The position numbers were made by a program, and so were the translations under genes. Shown in pieces: positions 1 to 6,950 of a stretch of 8,918 nt of DNA. Below the pieces are notes generated by a model that saw nothing but the letters and a program-made list of their open reading frames with translations, did not search any database and was not told the origin of the DNA. Origin of the DNA: Betaproteobacteria bacterium (GTDB taxonomy: Bacteria; Pseudomonadota; Gammaproteobacteria; Burkholderiales; Burkholderiaceae_C); assembly GCA_009927195.1 (NCBI GenBank), contig RFNL01000383.1, positions 1 through 8,918 on the forward strand. The letters are read 5' to 3'. How positions within the stretch are numbered: position 1 is the stretch's first letter; every line of letters starts with the position of its first letter.

Positions 1-143
1 TACATCGGCTGATGAGCGTGATCATCTCGCGTCAGATGAACCCAACGTCAGTCTGCCCTCGCCCACCTGAACCCTGCGTTCAGGATGACGGTCGGGTGGT
101 CACTTGCAGACACCCTGTTCAACCCCCCACCACTCCCCCGCCC
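1..143. other. Leader region before the sulfite-exporter-like gene; no supported gene
   Basis: No protein gene is supported here. The frame of the downstream exporter stays open back to an ATG at 12, but the 44 extra residues are Pro/Cys/Arg-rich, have no membrane character and precede a start that already suits the family, so I treat them as untranslated. TGA at 10-12 overlaps ATG at 12-14 as TGATG; this could be the last codon of a gene lying left of the window, but only three preceding codons are visible. The stretch also holds a 7-bp inverted repeat at 66-84 and short repeats: CGTCAG at 30-35 and 46-51, TGAACCC at 37-43 and 68-74. I see no convincing -35/-10 pair. Confidence 0.5.
66..84. 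repeat. Perfect 7-bp inverted repeat with 5-base spacer, possible operator or leader hairpin
   Basis: CCTGAAC at 66-72 and GTTCAGG at 78-84 are exact reverse complements separated by CCTGC. The dyad ends 59 bases before the chosen ATG of the exporter gene. As RNA it could form a 7-bp stem with a 5-base loop; as DNA its arms are about one helical turn apart, centre to centre, which suits a dimeric repressor or activator. No run of T follows, so an intrinsic terminator is unlikely. The repeat is directly visible; its function is unknown. Confidence 0.4.
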
Positions 144-959
144 ATGATCCTCGAACCCCTGGTTATTTTTGAGCTCGCCACATTGGGCCTATTCACTGGC
201 TTCATGGCAGGTCTGTTGGGCATTGGTGGGGGCATGATCATGGTGCCGTTTCTCACCATGGTGCTGTCGGTGCGCCACATTCCAGATGACTTGGGCCTGA
301 AGATGGCCATTGCAACCTCCATGTCCACCATCATCTTCACCTCCATTTCAAGCGTGCGGGCGCACCACCAAAAAGGGGCGGTGAGGTGGCCCTTGGTGCG
401 CGCTTTGGCACCGGGTTTGGTGCTGGGCAGCGTGATCAGCAGCCTGGGCGTATTCACCGTCATCAAGGGCCAGTTTTTGGGCTTCTTTTTCGCCCTTTTC
501 GTGGCCTTTTCTGCCACCCAAATGTTTTTGGACCGCAAACCCAAACCCAGCCGCCAACTGCCTGGGACCGTGGGGCTTTTGGGCGCAGGCGGCTTCATAG
601 GGTTTTTATCGGGCCTGGTGGGTGCAGGGGGTGCTTTTGTCAGCGTTCCCTTCATGGCCTGGTGCAATGTGCTGATTCCCAATGCCGTGGCCACCAGCGC
701 CGCATTGGGTTTTCCCATTGCGCTGAGCAACACCGTGGGCTATGTGTTCAGCGGCTGGAACGAGCCCAACCTGCCTGTTGGCTCACTGGGCTACGTGTGG
801 TTACCCGGGGCTGTGATCATCGCCGCTTGCAGTGTGCTGACGGCCCCTGCGGGTGCGCGTGCGGCACACCGTTTGCCGGTGAAGCGCTTGAAACAAATCT
901 TTGCGGTGATGCTCTACATTTTGTCGGGATTCATGTTTTACCGCGGCTTCACCCATTGA
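144..959 (+). CDS. TauE/SafE family membrane exporter (probable sulfite or organosulfonate anion permease)
   Basis: This 271-residue protein is almost entirely hydrophobic and has the internal duplication typical of the TauE/SafE (formerly DUF81) family. The two glycine-rich repeats are near residues 19-37 (GFMAGLLGIGGG then MVPF) and 153-171 (GFLSGLVGAGGA then SVPF), each opening one half of an inner-membrane bundle of about eight helices. A hydrophilic connector with RKPKPSR lies near 131-137. Family members export sulfite, sulfoacetate or similar anions, or import sulfur compounds; the substrate here cannot be told, and no sulfur-metabolism gene is adjacent. I chose ATG 144 because the protein then begins directly with the first helix. 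No clear Shine-Dalgarno precedes it (the upstream bases are C-rich), and the frame is open back to ATG 12. It converges with the next gene, with 7 bp between the stop codons. Confidence 0.85.
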   Translation: MILEPLVIFELATLGLFTGFMAGLLGIGGGMIMVPFLTMVLSVRHIPDDLGLKMAIATSMSTIIFTSISSVRAHHQKGAVRWPLVRALAPGLVLGSVISSLGVFTVIKGQFLGFFFALFVAFSATQMFLDRKPKPSRQLPGTVGLLGAGGFIGFLSGLVGAGGAFVSVPFMAWCNVLIPNAVATSAALGFPIALSNTVGYVFSGWNEPNLPVGSLGYVWLPGAVIIAACSVLTAPAGARAAHRLPVKRLKQIFAVMLYILSGFMFYRGFTH

Positions 960-966
960 TTGTCTT

Positions 967-2166
967 TTAAGCACCCGGGTGATCGGCAAAAAATGCCATC
1001 GCCGATTGAACCCCCGAACCGGCCAAGGGCACCCCACACAAGCGCATGCCCATTTCACACGCGGCCAAGGTCGCGATCAGGGTCAAGTCATTGGTGTCGC
1101 CCAAATGGCCAATGCGGAACATGCGTCCTTTGACCAAGCCCAAACCTGTGCCCAAGGAGCAGTCAAAACGCTCTAGGATGCGCTGGCGCACCTGGTCGGC
1201 ATCCACTCCATCGGGCATGACCACGCCGGTCAGGATGGGCGAATACACCGCAGGGTCTTGGCATTGAATCGGCAAACCCCAGGCTTGCACCGCAAGCCGC
1301 ACACCATTGGCCCAACGTTGATGGCGGGTAAACACCAGGGGCAAGCCTTGTTCCAGCAACATGTCGCAAGCTTCGCTCAGGGCATACAACAAATTGGTAT
1401 TGGGCGTTGTCGGAAAGTAACCGCTTTTGTTCATGCTCAACATCTCATCCCAAGCCCAGTAGGACTTGGGCATGCGCGACTGGGCACTGGCGGCAATGGC
1501 CCTGGGGGACAAAGCGTTGAAAGCAATACCAGGGGGCAACATCAAGCCCTTTTGAGAGCCGCCCATGGACACATCCACGCCCCACTCATCGTGCCGGTAA
1601 TCGGCTGCGCCCAAGCCAGAAATGGTGTCGACCAACAACAAAGCGGGATGTTGGGCCCGCTCCATGGCGCGGCGCACGGCCAAAATGTTGCTGGTCACGC
1701 CGGTGGACGTTTCGTTGTGCACCACGCAAACCGCCTTGATCTGGTGGTGGGTGTCTTGGCTCAGGCGCTTCTCTATCAAATCGGCCTGAATCCCACAGCG
1801 CCAATTTTGTCCGCCTGGCAAACCCAATACCTCGGTTTTCAAGCCCAGCTTCAACGCCAATTGGTTCCACAGCGCTGCAAAGTGGCCGGTTTCGTACATC
1901 ACCACGGTGTCACCCGGGTTGCACAGGTTGACCAGGGCGGCTTCCCAAGCCCCAGTGCCCGACCCTGGGTAAATGACCACCGGATGCTGGGTTTGAAAGA
2001 TTTTTCGAATGTCGGCCAACACCTTCAAGCCCAAAGCACCAAATTCAGGACCCCGGTGATCAATGGTGGGCTGGGCCATGGCGCGCAGAATTCGATCGGG
2101 CACTGGGGATGGACCGGGGATCTGCAAATAATGGCGCCCCGAGGGGTGGAAATTCAGCTTTAACAT
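967..2166 (-). CDS. Alanine/serine-glyoxylate aminotransferase family protein (class V, PLP-dependent)
   Basis: This 399-residue fold-type I aminotransferase matches the AGXT/SgaA group in length and motifs: the N-terminal IPGPSPVPDRIL (16-27) and DHRGPEF (36-42), the cofactor phosphate loop GSGTGAWEAAL (68-78), NETSTG (151-156), the PLP-ring aspartate in LLVDTISGLG (Asp180), the Schiff-base lysine in GGSQKGLMLPPG (Lys206), and the C-terminal RIGHLGDTN (351-359). The family moves an amino group from serine, alanine or aspartate to glyoxylate to form glycine, so roles in glycolate salvage, a serine cycle or the beta-hydroxyaspartate route are all possible. The ATG at 2166 is supported by AGGAGAC six bases upstream. 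The frame runs another 573 bases upstream, but that part is the reverse strand of the dehydrogenase gene. It is divergent from that dehydrogenase, with a 90-bp spacer. The donor amino acid is not decided by the sequence. Confidence 0.9.
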   Translation of the reverse strand: MLKLNFHPSGRHYLQIPGPSPVPDRILRAMAQPTIDHRGPEFGALGLKVLADIRKIFQTQHPVVIYPGSGTGAWEAALVNLCNPGDTVVMYETGHFAALWNQLALKLGLKTEVLGLPGGQNWRCGIQADLIEKRLSQDTHHQIKAVCVVHNETSTGVTSNILAVRRAMERAQHPALLLVDTISGLGAADYRHDEWGVDVSMGGSQKGLMLPPGIAFNALSPRAIAASAQSRMPKSYWAWDEMLSMNKSGYFPTTPNTNLLYALSEACDMLLEQGLPLVFTRHQRWANGVRLAVQAWGLPIQCQDPAVYSPILTGVVMPDGVDADQVRQRILERFDCSLGTGLGLVKGRMFRIGHLGDTNDLTLIATLAACEMGMRLCGVPLAGSGVQSAMAFFADHPGA

Positions 2167-2256
2167 GGGGGTGTCTCCTGCAACCAGACCGCATTGTGCA
2201 GACAGATAGCTCCCCCGGATGTCACCCCTGTTGACCTTGACCCACGCCTGGAACTT
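2167..2256. promoter_or_regulatory. Divergent intergenic control region between aminotransferase and FAD/Fe-S dehydrogenase
   Basis: These 90 bp separate the two divergent start codons and should hold both promoters. Visible elements are the aminotransferase ribosome binding site, a CTGCA/TGCAG dyad (2178-2182 and 2197-2201, 14-base spacer), and a tandem TTGACC at 2231-2236 and 2237-2242. On the minus strand TATCTG near 2205-2210 could be a weak -10, but no good -35 pairs with it. Shared control by one regulator is an inference from the geometry only. Confidence 0.4.
2173..2179 (-). promoter_or_regulatory. Ribosome binding site of the glyoxylate aminotransferase
   Basis: On the minus strand AGGAGAC lies six bases before the ATG whose first base is 2166. 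It decides the start of a frame that otherwise stays open to 2739. Confidence 0.8.
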
Positions 2257-5200
2257 ATGACCCCTGTCATCCCCCGCACCTTGCGCACCGATTTCGCCGA
2301 CCACGCCTATGAACGGGTGGCCCGCAGCAGCAATGAGCAGGCCGCTAGACTGGCCCAAAGCCTGGTGCGAGAAACCCAAGGCGATGTGCTGTTTGGCTTG
2401 GCCGATCGCGGCCGCTATGCCAGTGACGCCTCCATCTACCAACAAATGCCTGTGGGCGTCCTCGTTCCGACCCAGTCGCAGGATGTGGCCACCGCGCTGG
2501 ACATTTGCCGAGGCATGGGTGTGCCTGTGGTCCCCCGGGGTGGCGGAACCAGCCAATGCGGTCAAACGGTGGGGACTGGCCTGGTCATCGACCACAGCAA
2601 ACACCTGGGTCGGATTTTGCATTTGGATGTCGCCGAGCGCAGCGTCACGGTGGAGCCAGGCATGGTCCTCGATCACCTCAATGCGGCGCTCAAGCCCCAT
2701 GGGCTGTGGTTCCCGGTGGATGTGTCCACCAGCGGGCAAGCCACCCTCGGCGGTATGGCAGGTAACAACTCATGCGGCAGTCGCTCCTTGGCCTACGGCA
2801 ACATGGTGCACAACGTTTTGGGCATCAAGGCTTGGCTGAGTGACGGCGAGTTGCTCGACTGGGGACCCATGGCACACAGCCAGGGCCGCGTTCAGCGCAT
2901 CGGCCACTTTGTGCGTGACCTGGCCCAGCAACTGCACCCTGAGATCGATGCCCATTGGCCACGCGTATTGCGCCGAGTGGCTGGCTACAACCTGGATGTG
3001 TTTCACCCTGTCAGTGAACGCCCCTACACCAACGACGGATCGGTCAATCTGGCCCATTTGCTGGTGGGCAGCGAGGGCACTCTGGCGATGACGCATTCGC
3101 TCACCTTGCGACTGAGCCCTCTGCCCCGTGCCAAGGTATTGGGCGTGGTGAACTTCCCCACATTTGTACAAGCCATGACAGCGGCTCAACACATCGTGCA
3201 ATTGGGCGCTGGATCGCTGTGCGCGGTCGAGTTGGTCGACCGCACCATGATCGATTTGGCCATGCAAAACCCGGCTTTTGCCCCGACCATGCGCAGCGCT
3301 TTGACGGGCGCGCCCGAGGCCATTTTGTTGGTCGAGTTTCATGGCGAGGACCCTTCGCAATTGTTGCCCTGCATACAAGACCTCAAAGACTGCATGTCAG
3401 GTTTGAACTTGCCCGACAGCGTGGTGCCTTTGTTGGAAGAGTCGGCGCAAAAAAAATTGTGGGATGTGCGCAAAGCGGGCTTGAACATCATGATGAGCCT
3501 CAAGGGGGACGGCAAACCTGTCAGCTTCATTGAAGACTGCGCAGTCCCGCTGGCGCACTTGGCCGAGTACACCACGGCCCTGACCGAGGTTTTCCACCAA
3601 CACGGCACGCGCGGCACCTGGTATGCACACGCCTCAGTGGGCACATTGCATGTGCGCCCTATCCTGGACATGCGCCGCGATGGACCCCAAAAAATGCGTG
3701 CCATTGCCGAACAAGCCAGCGCCTTGGTGCGCCAATTCAAAGGGGCTTACAGCGGTGAGCATGGCGACGGCCTGTGCCGTGGCGAGTGGATATCGTGGCA
3801 GTTTGGCCCACGCATCAGCGATGCGTTCGCTCAGATCAAGGCCCACATGGACCCGATCGGGCTGCTGTGTCCACAGCGCATCGTCAATCCGCCCCGCATG
3901 GACGACACCCGACTGATGCGACACAACCCGCGCCATTCGGTCATTCACATCCACACGGCCTTGGATTGGAGCTCCTGGGACGTTCAGACCAATGCACGCA
4001 CGGGTGAATTGGGTCCCCCTGGCAGCGGCGGTGACCCGGCCATGGGTCTGGCCAAAGCGGTGGACATGTGCAACAACAACGGCCATTGCCGCAAATTTGA
4101 CGCTGGCACCATGTGCCCGAGTTACCGCATCACCCGCGATGAACAGCACCTCACCCGGGGCCGGGCCAACACCTTGCGCCTGGCCTTGAGTGGACAACTG
4201 GGCACCGATGCCCTCACCGGTGAGGATGTGCGCGCAGCGCTTGACCTGTGTGTGTCGTGCAAAGGTTGCAAACGCGACTGTCCCACGGGGGTGGACATGG
4301 CGCGCATGAAAATCGAGGTTCAACACCAATACAAGCGGTACAACGGCCACAGTTGGCGCGACAGGTTGGTGGCCCATTTGCCCGATTACGCCCGCCATGC
4401 GGCCGCGTTTTCGGGGCTGCTCAATTTGCGCGACCGCTGGCTTGGCTTGGCCTGGCTGAGCGAAAAACTGCTGGGCTTGTCCGCCCAACGCAGCCTGCCG
4501 GTCTGGCAGCGGCATCACTTTTTCAAACGCAGCACCTTGGGCGTGAGCGCCAGCGAAGTGCTCAAAGCAGTGCGGCCCGTGGTGCTATGGGTCGACACTT
4601 TCAACGGCCACTTTGAACCCGGCAACGCTTTGGCGGCATTTAGGGTCTTGCAAGCGGCGGGCTACACCGTGCACGTGGCCTCCAAGCACGCCTTGGGGCA
4701 TGGTGCCAACCAAGGCCACCTGTGCTGTGGCCGCAGCTATTTGGCCAGCGGCATGGTCGATCGCGCCAAAGCCAAAGCCCATGCGTTGATCCAAAGTTTG
4801 CTGCCCTTTGCCCAGCAAGGCATTGCCATCGTGGGCCTGGAGCCTTCATGCCTTTACACCCTGCGCGATGAAGCCCTGGCCATGGGTTTGGGGCCCGATG
4901 CCCACACCGTGGCCGAGCACGCCCTGATGTGGGAAGAGTTCCTGGCCCGTGAGGCCCATGCGCAGCAACTCGAAGCCCTCAAAGCCCGCTTGCAACACAC
5001 CTTGCAACCCATTTCGGTCCATGGCCATTGCCATCAAAAGGCTTTTGGTGGCATGGACGACTTGCTCACCTGCATCAAACTCATACCCGGAGCCCAACCC
5101 AAGGTGATCGAGAGCAGTTGCTGCGGCATGGCGGGTGCCTTTGGTTATGAGCAAGAACACCATGCGGCCTCGATGCAAATGGCCGAACTCAGTTTATTGC

Positions 5201-5331
5201 CCGCTGTGCGAGAGGCCACCGATGCCATCATCGTGGCCGATGGCACCAGTTGTCGGCACCAAATTTGGGATGGGGCACAACGCCCGGCCATCCATGTGGC
5301 GCAACTGCTCTCGGATCAGCTCAGAAATTGA
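2257..5331 (+). CDS. YdiJ-like FAD-linked oxidase with 4Fe-4S and CCG domains (D-2-hydroxyacid dehydrogenase)
   Basis: A 1024-residue multidomain flavoprotein, close to the length of E. coli YdiJ. The FAD_binding_4 (PCMH) domain spans roughly 55-295, with VVPRGGGTSQCGQT (91-104), GNNSCGSRSLAYGNMVHN (169-186) and GSEGTLA (271-277). An FAD-oxidase C-terminal domain follows to about 545, with HASVGTLHVRP (458-468) and YSGEHGDGL (498-506). The iron-sulfur part has Cys605, Cys611, Cys620-Pro and then CxxCxxCxxxCP at 665, 668, 671 and 675. The heterodisulfide-reductase-type CCG region has CCG at 823-825 and 955-957, HGHCHQKAFGG (922-932) and GTSC (996-999). Relatives oxidise D-lactate, D-2-hydroxyglutarate or similar acids and pass electrons toward the quinone pool. 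No signal peptide or membrane helix is seen, so it is cytosolic or peripheral. ATG 2257 is preferred to the upstream in-frame TTG 2194; its ribosome site is weak. The substrate is unknown; the neighbouring aminotransferase hints at glyoxylate-linked metabolism. Confidence 0.88.
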   Translation: MTPVIPRTLRTDFADHAYERVARSSNEQAARLAQSLVRETQGDVLFGLADRGRYASDASIYQQMPVGVLVPTQSQDVATALDICRGMGVPVVPRGGGTSQCGQTVGTGLVIDHSKHLGRILHLDVAERSVTVEPGMVLDHLNAALKPHGLWFPVDVSTSGQATLGGMAGNNSCGSRSLAYGNMVHNVLGIKAWLSDGELLDWGPMAHSQGRVQRIGHFVRDLAQQLHPEIDAHWPRVLRRVAGYNLDVFHPVSERPYTNDGSVNLAHLLVGSEGTLAMTHSLTLRLSPLPRAKVLGVVNFPTFVQAMTAAQHIVQLGAGSLCAVELVDRTMIDLAMQNPAFAPTMRSALTGAPEAILLVEFHGEDPSQLLPCIQDLKDCMSGLNLPDSVVPLLEESAQKKLWDVRKAGLNIMMSLKGDGKPVSFIEDCAVPLAHLAEYTTALTEVFHQHGTRGTWYAHASVGTLHVRPILDMRRDGPQKMRAIAEQASALVRQFKGAYSGEHGDGLCRGEWISWQFGPRISDAFAQIKAHMDPIGLLCPQRIVNPPRMDDTRLMRHNPRHSVIHIHTALDWSSWDVQTNARTGELGPPGSGGDPAMGLAKAVDMCNNNGHCRKFDAGTMCPSYRITRDEQHLTRGRANTLRLALSGQLGTDALTGEDVRAALDLCVSCKGCKRDCPTGVDMARMKIEVQHQYKRYNGHSWRDRLVAHLPDYARHAAAFSGLLNLRDRWLGLAWLSEKLLGLSAQRSLPVWQRHHFFKRSTLGVSASEVLKAVRPVVLWVDTFNGHFEPGNALAAFRVLQAAGYTVHVASKHALGHGANQGHLCCGRSYLASGMVDRAKAKAHALIQSLLPFAQQGIAIVGLEPSCLYTLRDEALAMGLGPDAHTVAEHALMWEEFLAREAHAQQLEALKARLQHTLQPISVHGHCHQKAFGGMDDLLTCIKLIPGAQPKVIESSCCGMAGAFGYEQEHHAASMQMAELSLLPAVREATDAIIVADGTSCRHQIWDGAQRPAIHVAQLLSDQLRN

Positions 5332-5351
5332 CAACGGATCGGGCAAGGCCC

Positions 5352-6449
5352 TTAAGTCAGGGCGCGCGGTAATTGATCCAAGGCCCATTGCGCGTGTTCG
5401 CGCACCAATGGGTCCGGGTACAACAAGCGCGACTGCAAAGCGTGAGCGGCTTGGGCGCACCAGGCGCGGTCTTGGCTCACCCGCAAGGCATTGCCCATGG
5501 CCACCGCGATATTGCGCAACCACCGCGCATGGCCAATGCGTCGGATGGCCGAGCCTTCACTCAAACGCAAAAATTCTGCCTCTGTCCACTGCAGCCCATC
5601 GAGCAAATCACCCTCGGACCAGGTTTGTCGAGCGGCAAAATCCGGCAAGCGGCTGACTTGGGCGTATTTGTTCCAAGGGCATACCAGCTGGCAGTCGTCA
5701 CACCCATAAACCCGATTGCCCATCAATGGGCGAAGGGTGGGATCGATGGACCCCGGGTGTTCAATCGTCAGGTAAGAAATGCAACGCCGGGCATCCAGGC
5801 GGTACGGGGCCACGATGGCTTGTGTGGGGCAGATCTCGATGCAGGCCTCACAGTTGCCGCAGTGAGAAGTCTGGGGCGGTGTGGGAGCGAGGGCCAGGTC
5901 GACGAAAACCTCGCCCAAAAAAAACAGGGAACCACCCTCGCGATTGAGCAACAAGGTGTGCTTGCCGCGCCAACCCAATCCGCTGCGTTGAGCGAGTTCA
6001 ACCTCCATGACAGGCGCGGAATCGGTAAACACCCGGTGACCGAGGGGTCCCACCTGAGCTTGCAAGCGATCGGCCAGTTGCTGCAAACGCTGTCGCAGCA
6101 CCTTGTGGTAATCGCGCCCCCTGGCGTACATGGAAACGACCGGTTGATGGGGCTCGGACAAGCGTCGCCATTCCACAGCTTGCCAATCATCTGCGGAACG
6201 GGGTGCGAGATAGTCCATGCGAGCCGTGATCACACTCAGGGTGCCCGGCACCAGCTCGCTGGGCCGCGCGCGTTTCAGCCCATGCGCGGCCATGTAAGCC
6301 ATCTGACCATGGAAACCCTTTTCCAACCAAGCCAACAGGCCGGGCTCGGCATCGCTCAAGTCCACGTGAGACACACCAATTTGCGAGAATCCGAGTTCCA
6401 GGGCCCATGCTTGCAAGCGACCCCACAAGTCCAAACGATCGATTGACAC
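5352..6449 (-). CDS. queG: Epoxyqueuosine reductase QueG
   Basis: QueG carries out the last step of queuosine synthesis in tRNA, reducing epoxyqueuosine to queuosine with cobalamin and two 4Fe-4S clusters in the cytosol. The 365-residue protein has the DUF1730 region at about 55-150, with ARGRDYHKVLRQRL (109-122) and TDSAPVMEVELAQRSGLGWRG (142-162), whose aspartate (Asp143) matches the conserved catalytic acid. The bis-cluster ferredoxin part follows: CxxCxxCxxxCP at Cys197, 200, 203 and 207, a conserved Cys223 in RRCISYLTIEH, and CDDCQLVCPWNK with Cys250, 253 and 257. A HEAT-like tail (about 303-359) is typical. I chose GTG 6449 because AAGGGG sits five bases before it and the protein then starts like the family; the open frame beyond, up to 6920, is the shadow of tsaE. 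Its stop lies 20 bp from the convergent dehydrogenase. Confidence 0.95.
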   Translation of the reverse strand: MSIDRLDLWGRLQAWALELGFSQIGVSHVDLSDAEPGLLAWLEKGFHGQMAYMAAHGLKRARPSELVPGTLSVITARMDYLAPRSADDWQAVEWRRLSEPHQPVVSMYARGRDYHKVLRQRLQQLADRLQAQVGPLGHRVFTDSAPVMEVELAQRSGLGWRGKHTLLLNREGGSLFFLGEVFVDLALAPTPPQTSHCGNCEACIEICPTQAIVAPYRLDARRCISYLTIEHPGSIDPTLRPLMGNRVYGCDDCQLVCPWNKYAQVSRLPDFAARQTWSEGDLLDGLQWTEAEFLRLSEGSAIRRIGHARWLRNIAVAMGNALRVSQDRAWCAQAAHALQSRLLYPDPLVREHAQWALDQLPRALT

Positions 6450-6469
6450 CCCTGCCCCTTGAATATTTC
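6443..6469 (+). promoter_or_regulatory. Candidate tsaE-amiC promoter
   Basis: A perfect TTGACA lies at 6443-6448, inside the first codons of queG on the other strand. The best AT-rich partner is TATTTC at 6464-6469 with a 15-base spacer, only three of six matches and a short spacing. Transcription from it would begin close to ATG 6474 and give an almost leaderless message, which would fit the lack of a Shine-Dalgarno before tsaE. The -35 match is seen; promoter activity is inferred and weakly supported. Confidence 0.25.
6455..6460 (-). promoter_or_regulatory. Ribosome binding site fixing the GTG start of queG
   Basis: AAGGGG on the minus strand, five bases before GTG 6449. No ATG is available near this point in the queG frame, so this site decides the start. 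It overlaps the alternative TTG start (6459) of the opposite-strand tsaE frame. Confidence 0.65.
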
Positions 6470-6473
6470 CCGG

Positions 6474-6950
6474 ATGGTTCACGCCGAACAATGGCCCGAT
6501 GAGGCCGCCACCACCGTCAGCGCCCAACGCATGGCGGCCCGCTTGCTGCAGTTGCCAGTGGCGGGCGATGCCATTGTGCACTTGCACGGCGATTTGGGCA
6601 GCGGCAAAACCACTTGGGTGCGCCACCTGTTGGTGGCGCTGGGTGTGCTCGGGCGTATCAAAAGCCCCTCTTACGCCGTGGTGGAGCCGCACTGTGCCAA
6701 CCAAGCCAATGGCGAGATGGCGATTTGGCACTTTGATTTTTACCGCTTCAGCGACCCACACGAGTGGGAAGATGCAGGATTTCGCGACATCTTTGCCGCC
6801 CAGGGCCTGAAACTTTGCGAATGGCCGCAAAACGCAGGTCCTGCCCTGCCACCACCTGACGTCAGTTTGCACCTGCATTGGATGGACGATCAGGCCCGCA
6901 GCGTGCGATGGCAATCCCACAACACCAAAGGACAGGCCTTGATGCCATGA
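6474..6950 (+). CDS. tsaE: tRNA threonylcarbamoyladenosine biosynthesis ATPase TsaE
   Basis: TsaE is the small P-loop ATPase that works with TsaB and TsaD to install threonylcarbamoyl on adenosine 37 of ANN-decoding tRNAs. The 158-residue product has the Walker A motif GDLGSGKTT (39-47), the family SPSY segment (64-67), HFDFYRF (86-92), the acidic EWEDAGFRDIF stretch (97-107) and the LCEWPQNAG motif (114-122), all in the expected order. The length is normal. ATG 6474 is used; an in-frame TTG at 6459 would add five residues (MNISR), and neither has a good Shine-Dalgarno. It is divergent from queG with 24 bp between start codons and overlaps amiC by ATGA (6947-6950), so it is probably co-transcribed and translationally coupled with amiC, a pairing I recall as common in proteobacteria. 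Confidence 0.93.
   Translation: MVHAEQWPDEAATTVSAQRMAARLLQLPVAGDAIVHLHGDLGSGKTTWVRHLLVALGVLGRIKSPSYAVVEPHCANQANGEMAIWHFDFYRFSDPHEWEDAGFRDIFAAQGLKLCEWPQNAGPALPPPDVSLHLHWMDDQARSVRWQSHNTKGQALMP

Noticed and set aside
973..982. Palindrome CACCCGGGTG near the end of the aminotransferase gene, considered as a terminator
   Set aside because: It has no loop and no T-run and lies within coding sequence; probably chance in GC-rich DNA.
1258..2163. 301-residue plus-strand open frame opposite the aminotransferase
   Set aside because: Its composition is Gln/His/Gly-rich without recognisable motifs, as expected for the reverse strand of a GC-rich gene.
2167..2739. Upstream extension of the minus-strand aminotransferase frame, which would give a 590-residue protein
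   Set aside because: It is antisense to the well-supported dehydrogenase gene, has no aminotransferase-like character, and the ATG at 2166 has an excellent ribosome site.
3634..4518. 294-residue minus-strand open frame inside the dehydrogenase gene
   Set aside because: It is a shadow of the Fe-S region of the dehydrogenase, with no family features and no ribosome site.
5341..5368. Short stems (GGGC/GCCC and GCCCT/AGGGC) at the dehydrogenase-queG junction, considered as a bidirectional terminator
   Set aside because: The stems are only 4-5 bp, mutually exclusive, and have no flanking T-run on either strand.
5373..6446. 357-residue plus-strand open frame opposite queG
   Set aside because: QueG on the minus strand has every expected motif; the plus frame has none.
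6450..6920. Upstream extension of the queG frame to 522 residues
   Set aside because: It lies opposite tsaE, which has complete family motifs; the QueG family starts at about the GTG at 6449, which is preceded by AAGGGG.
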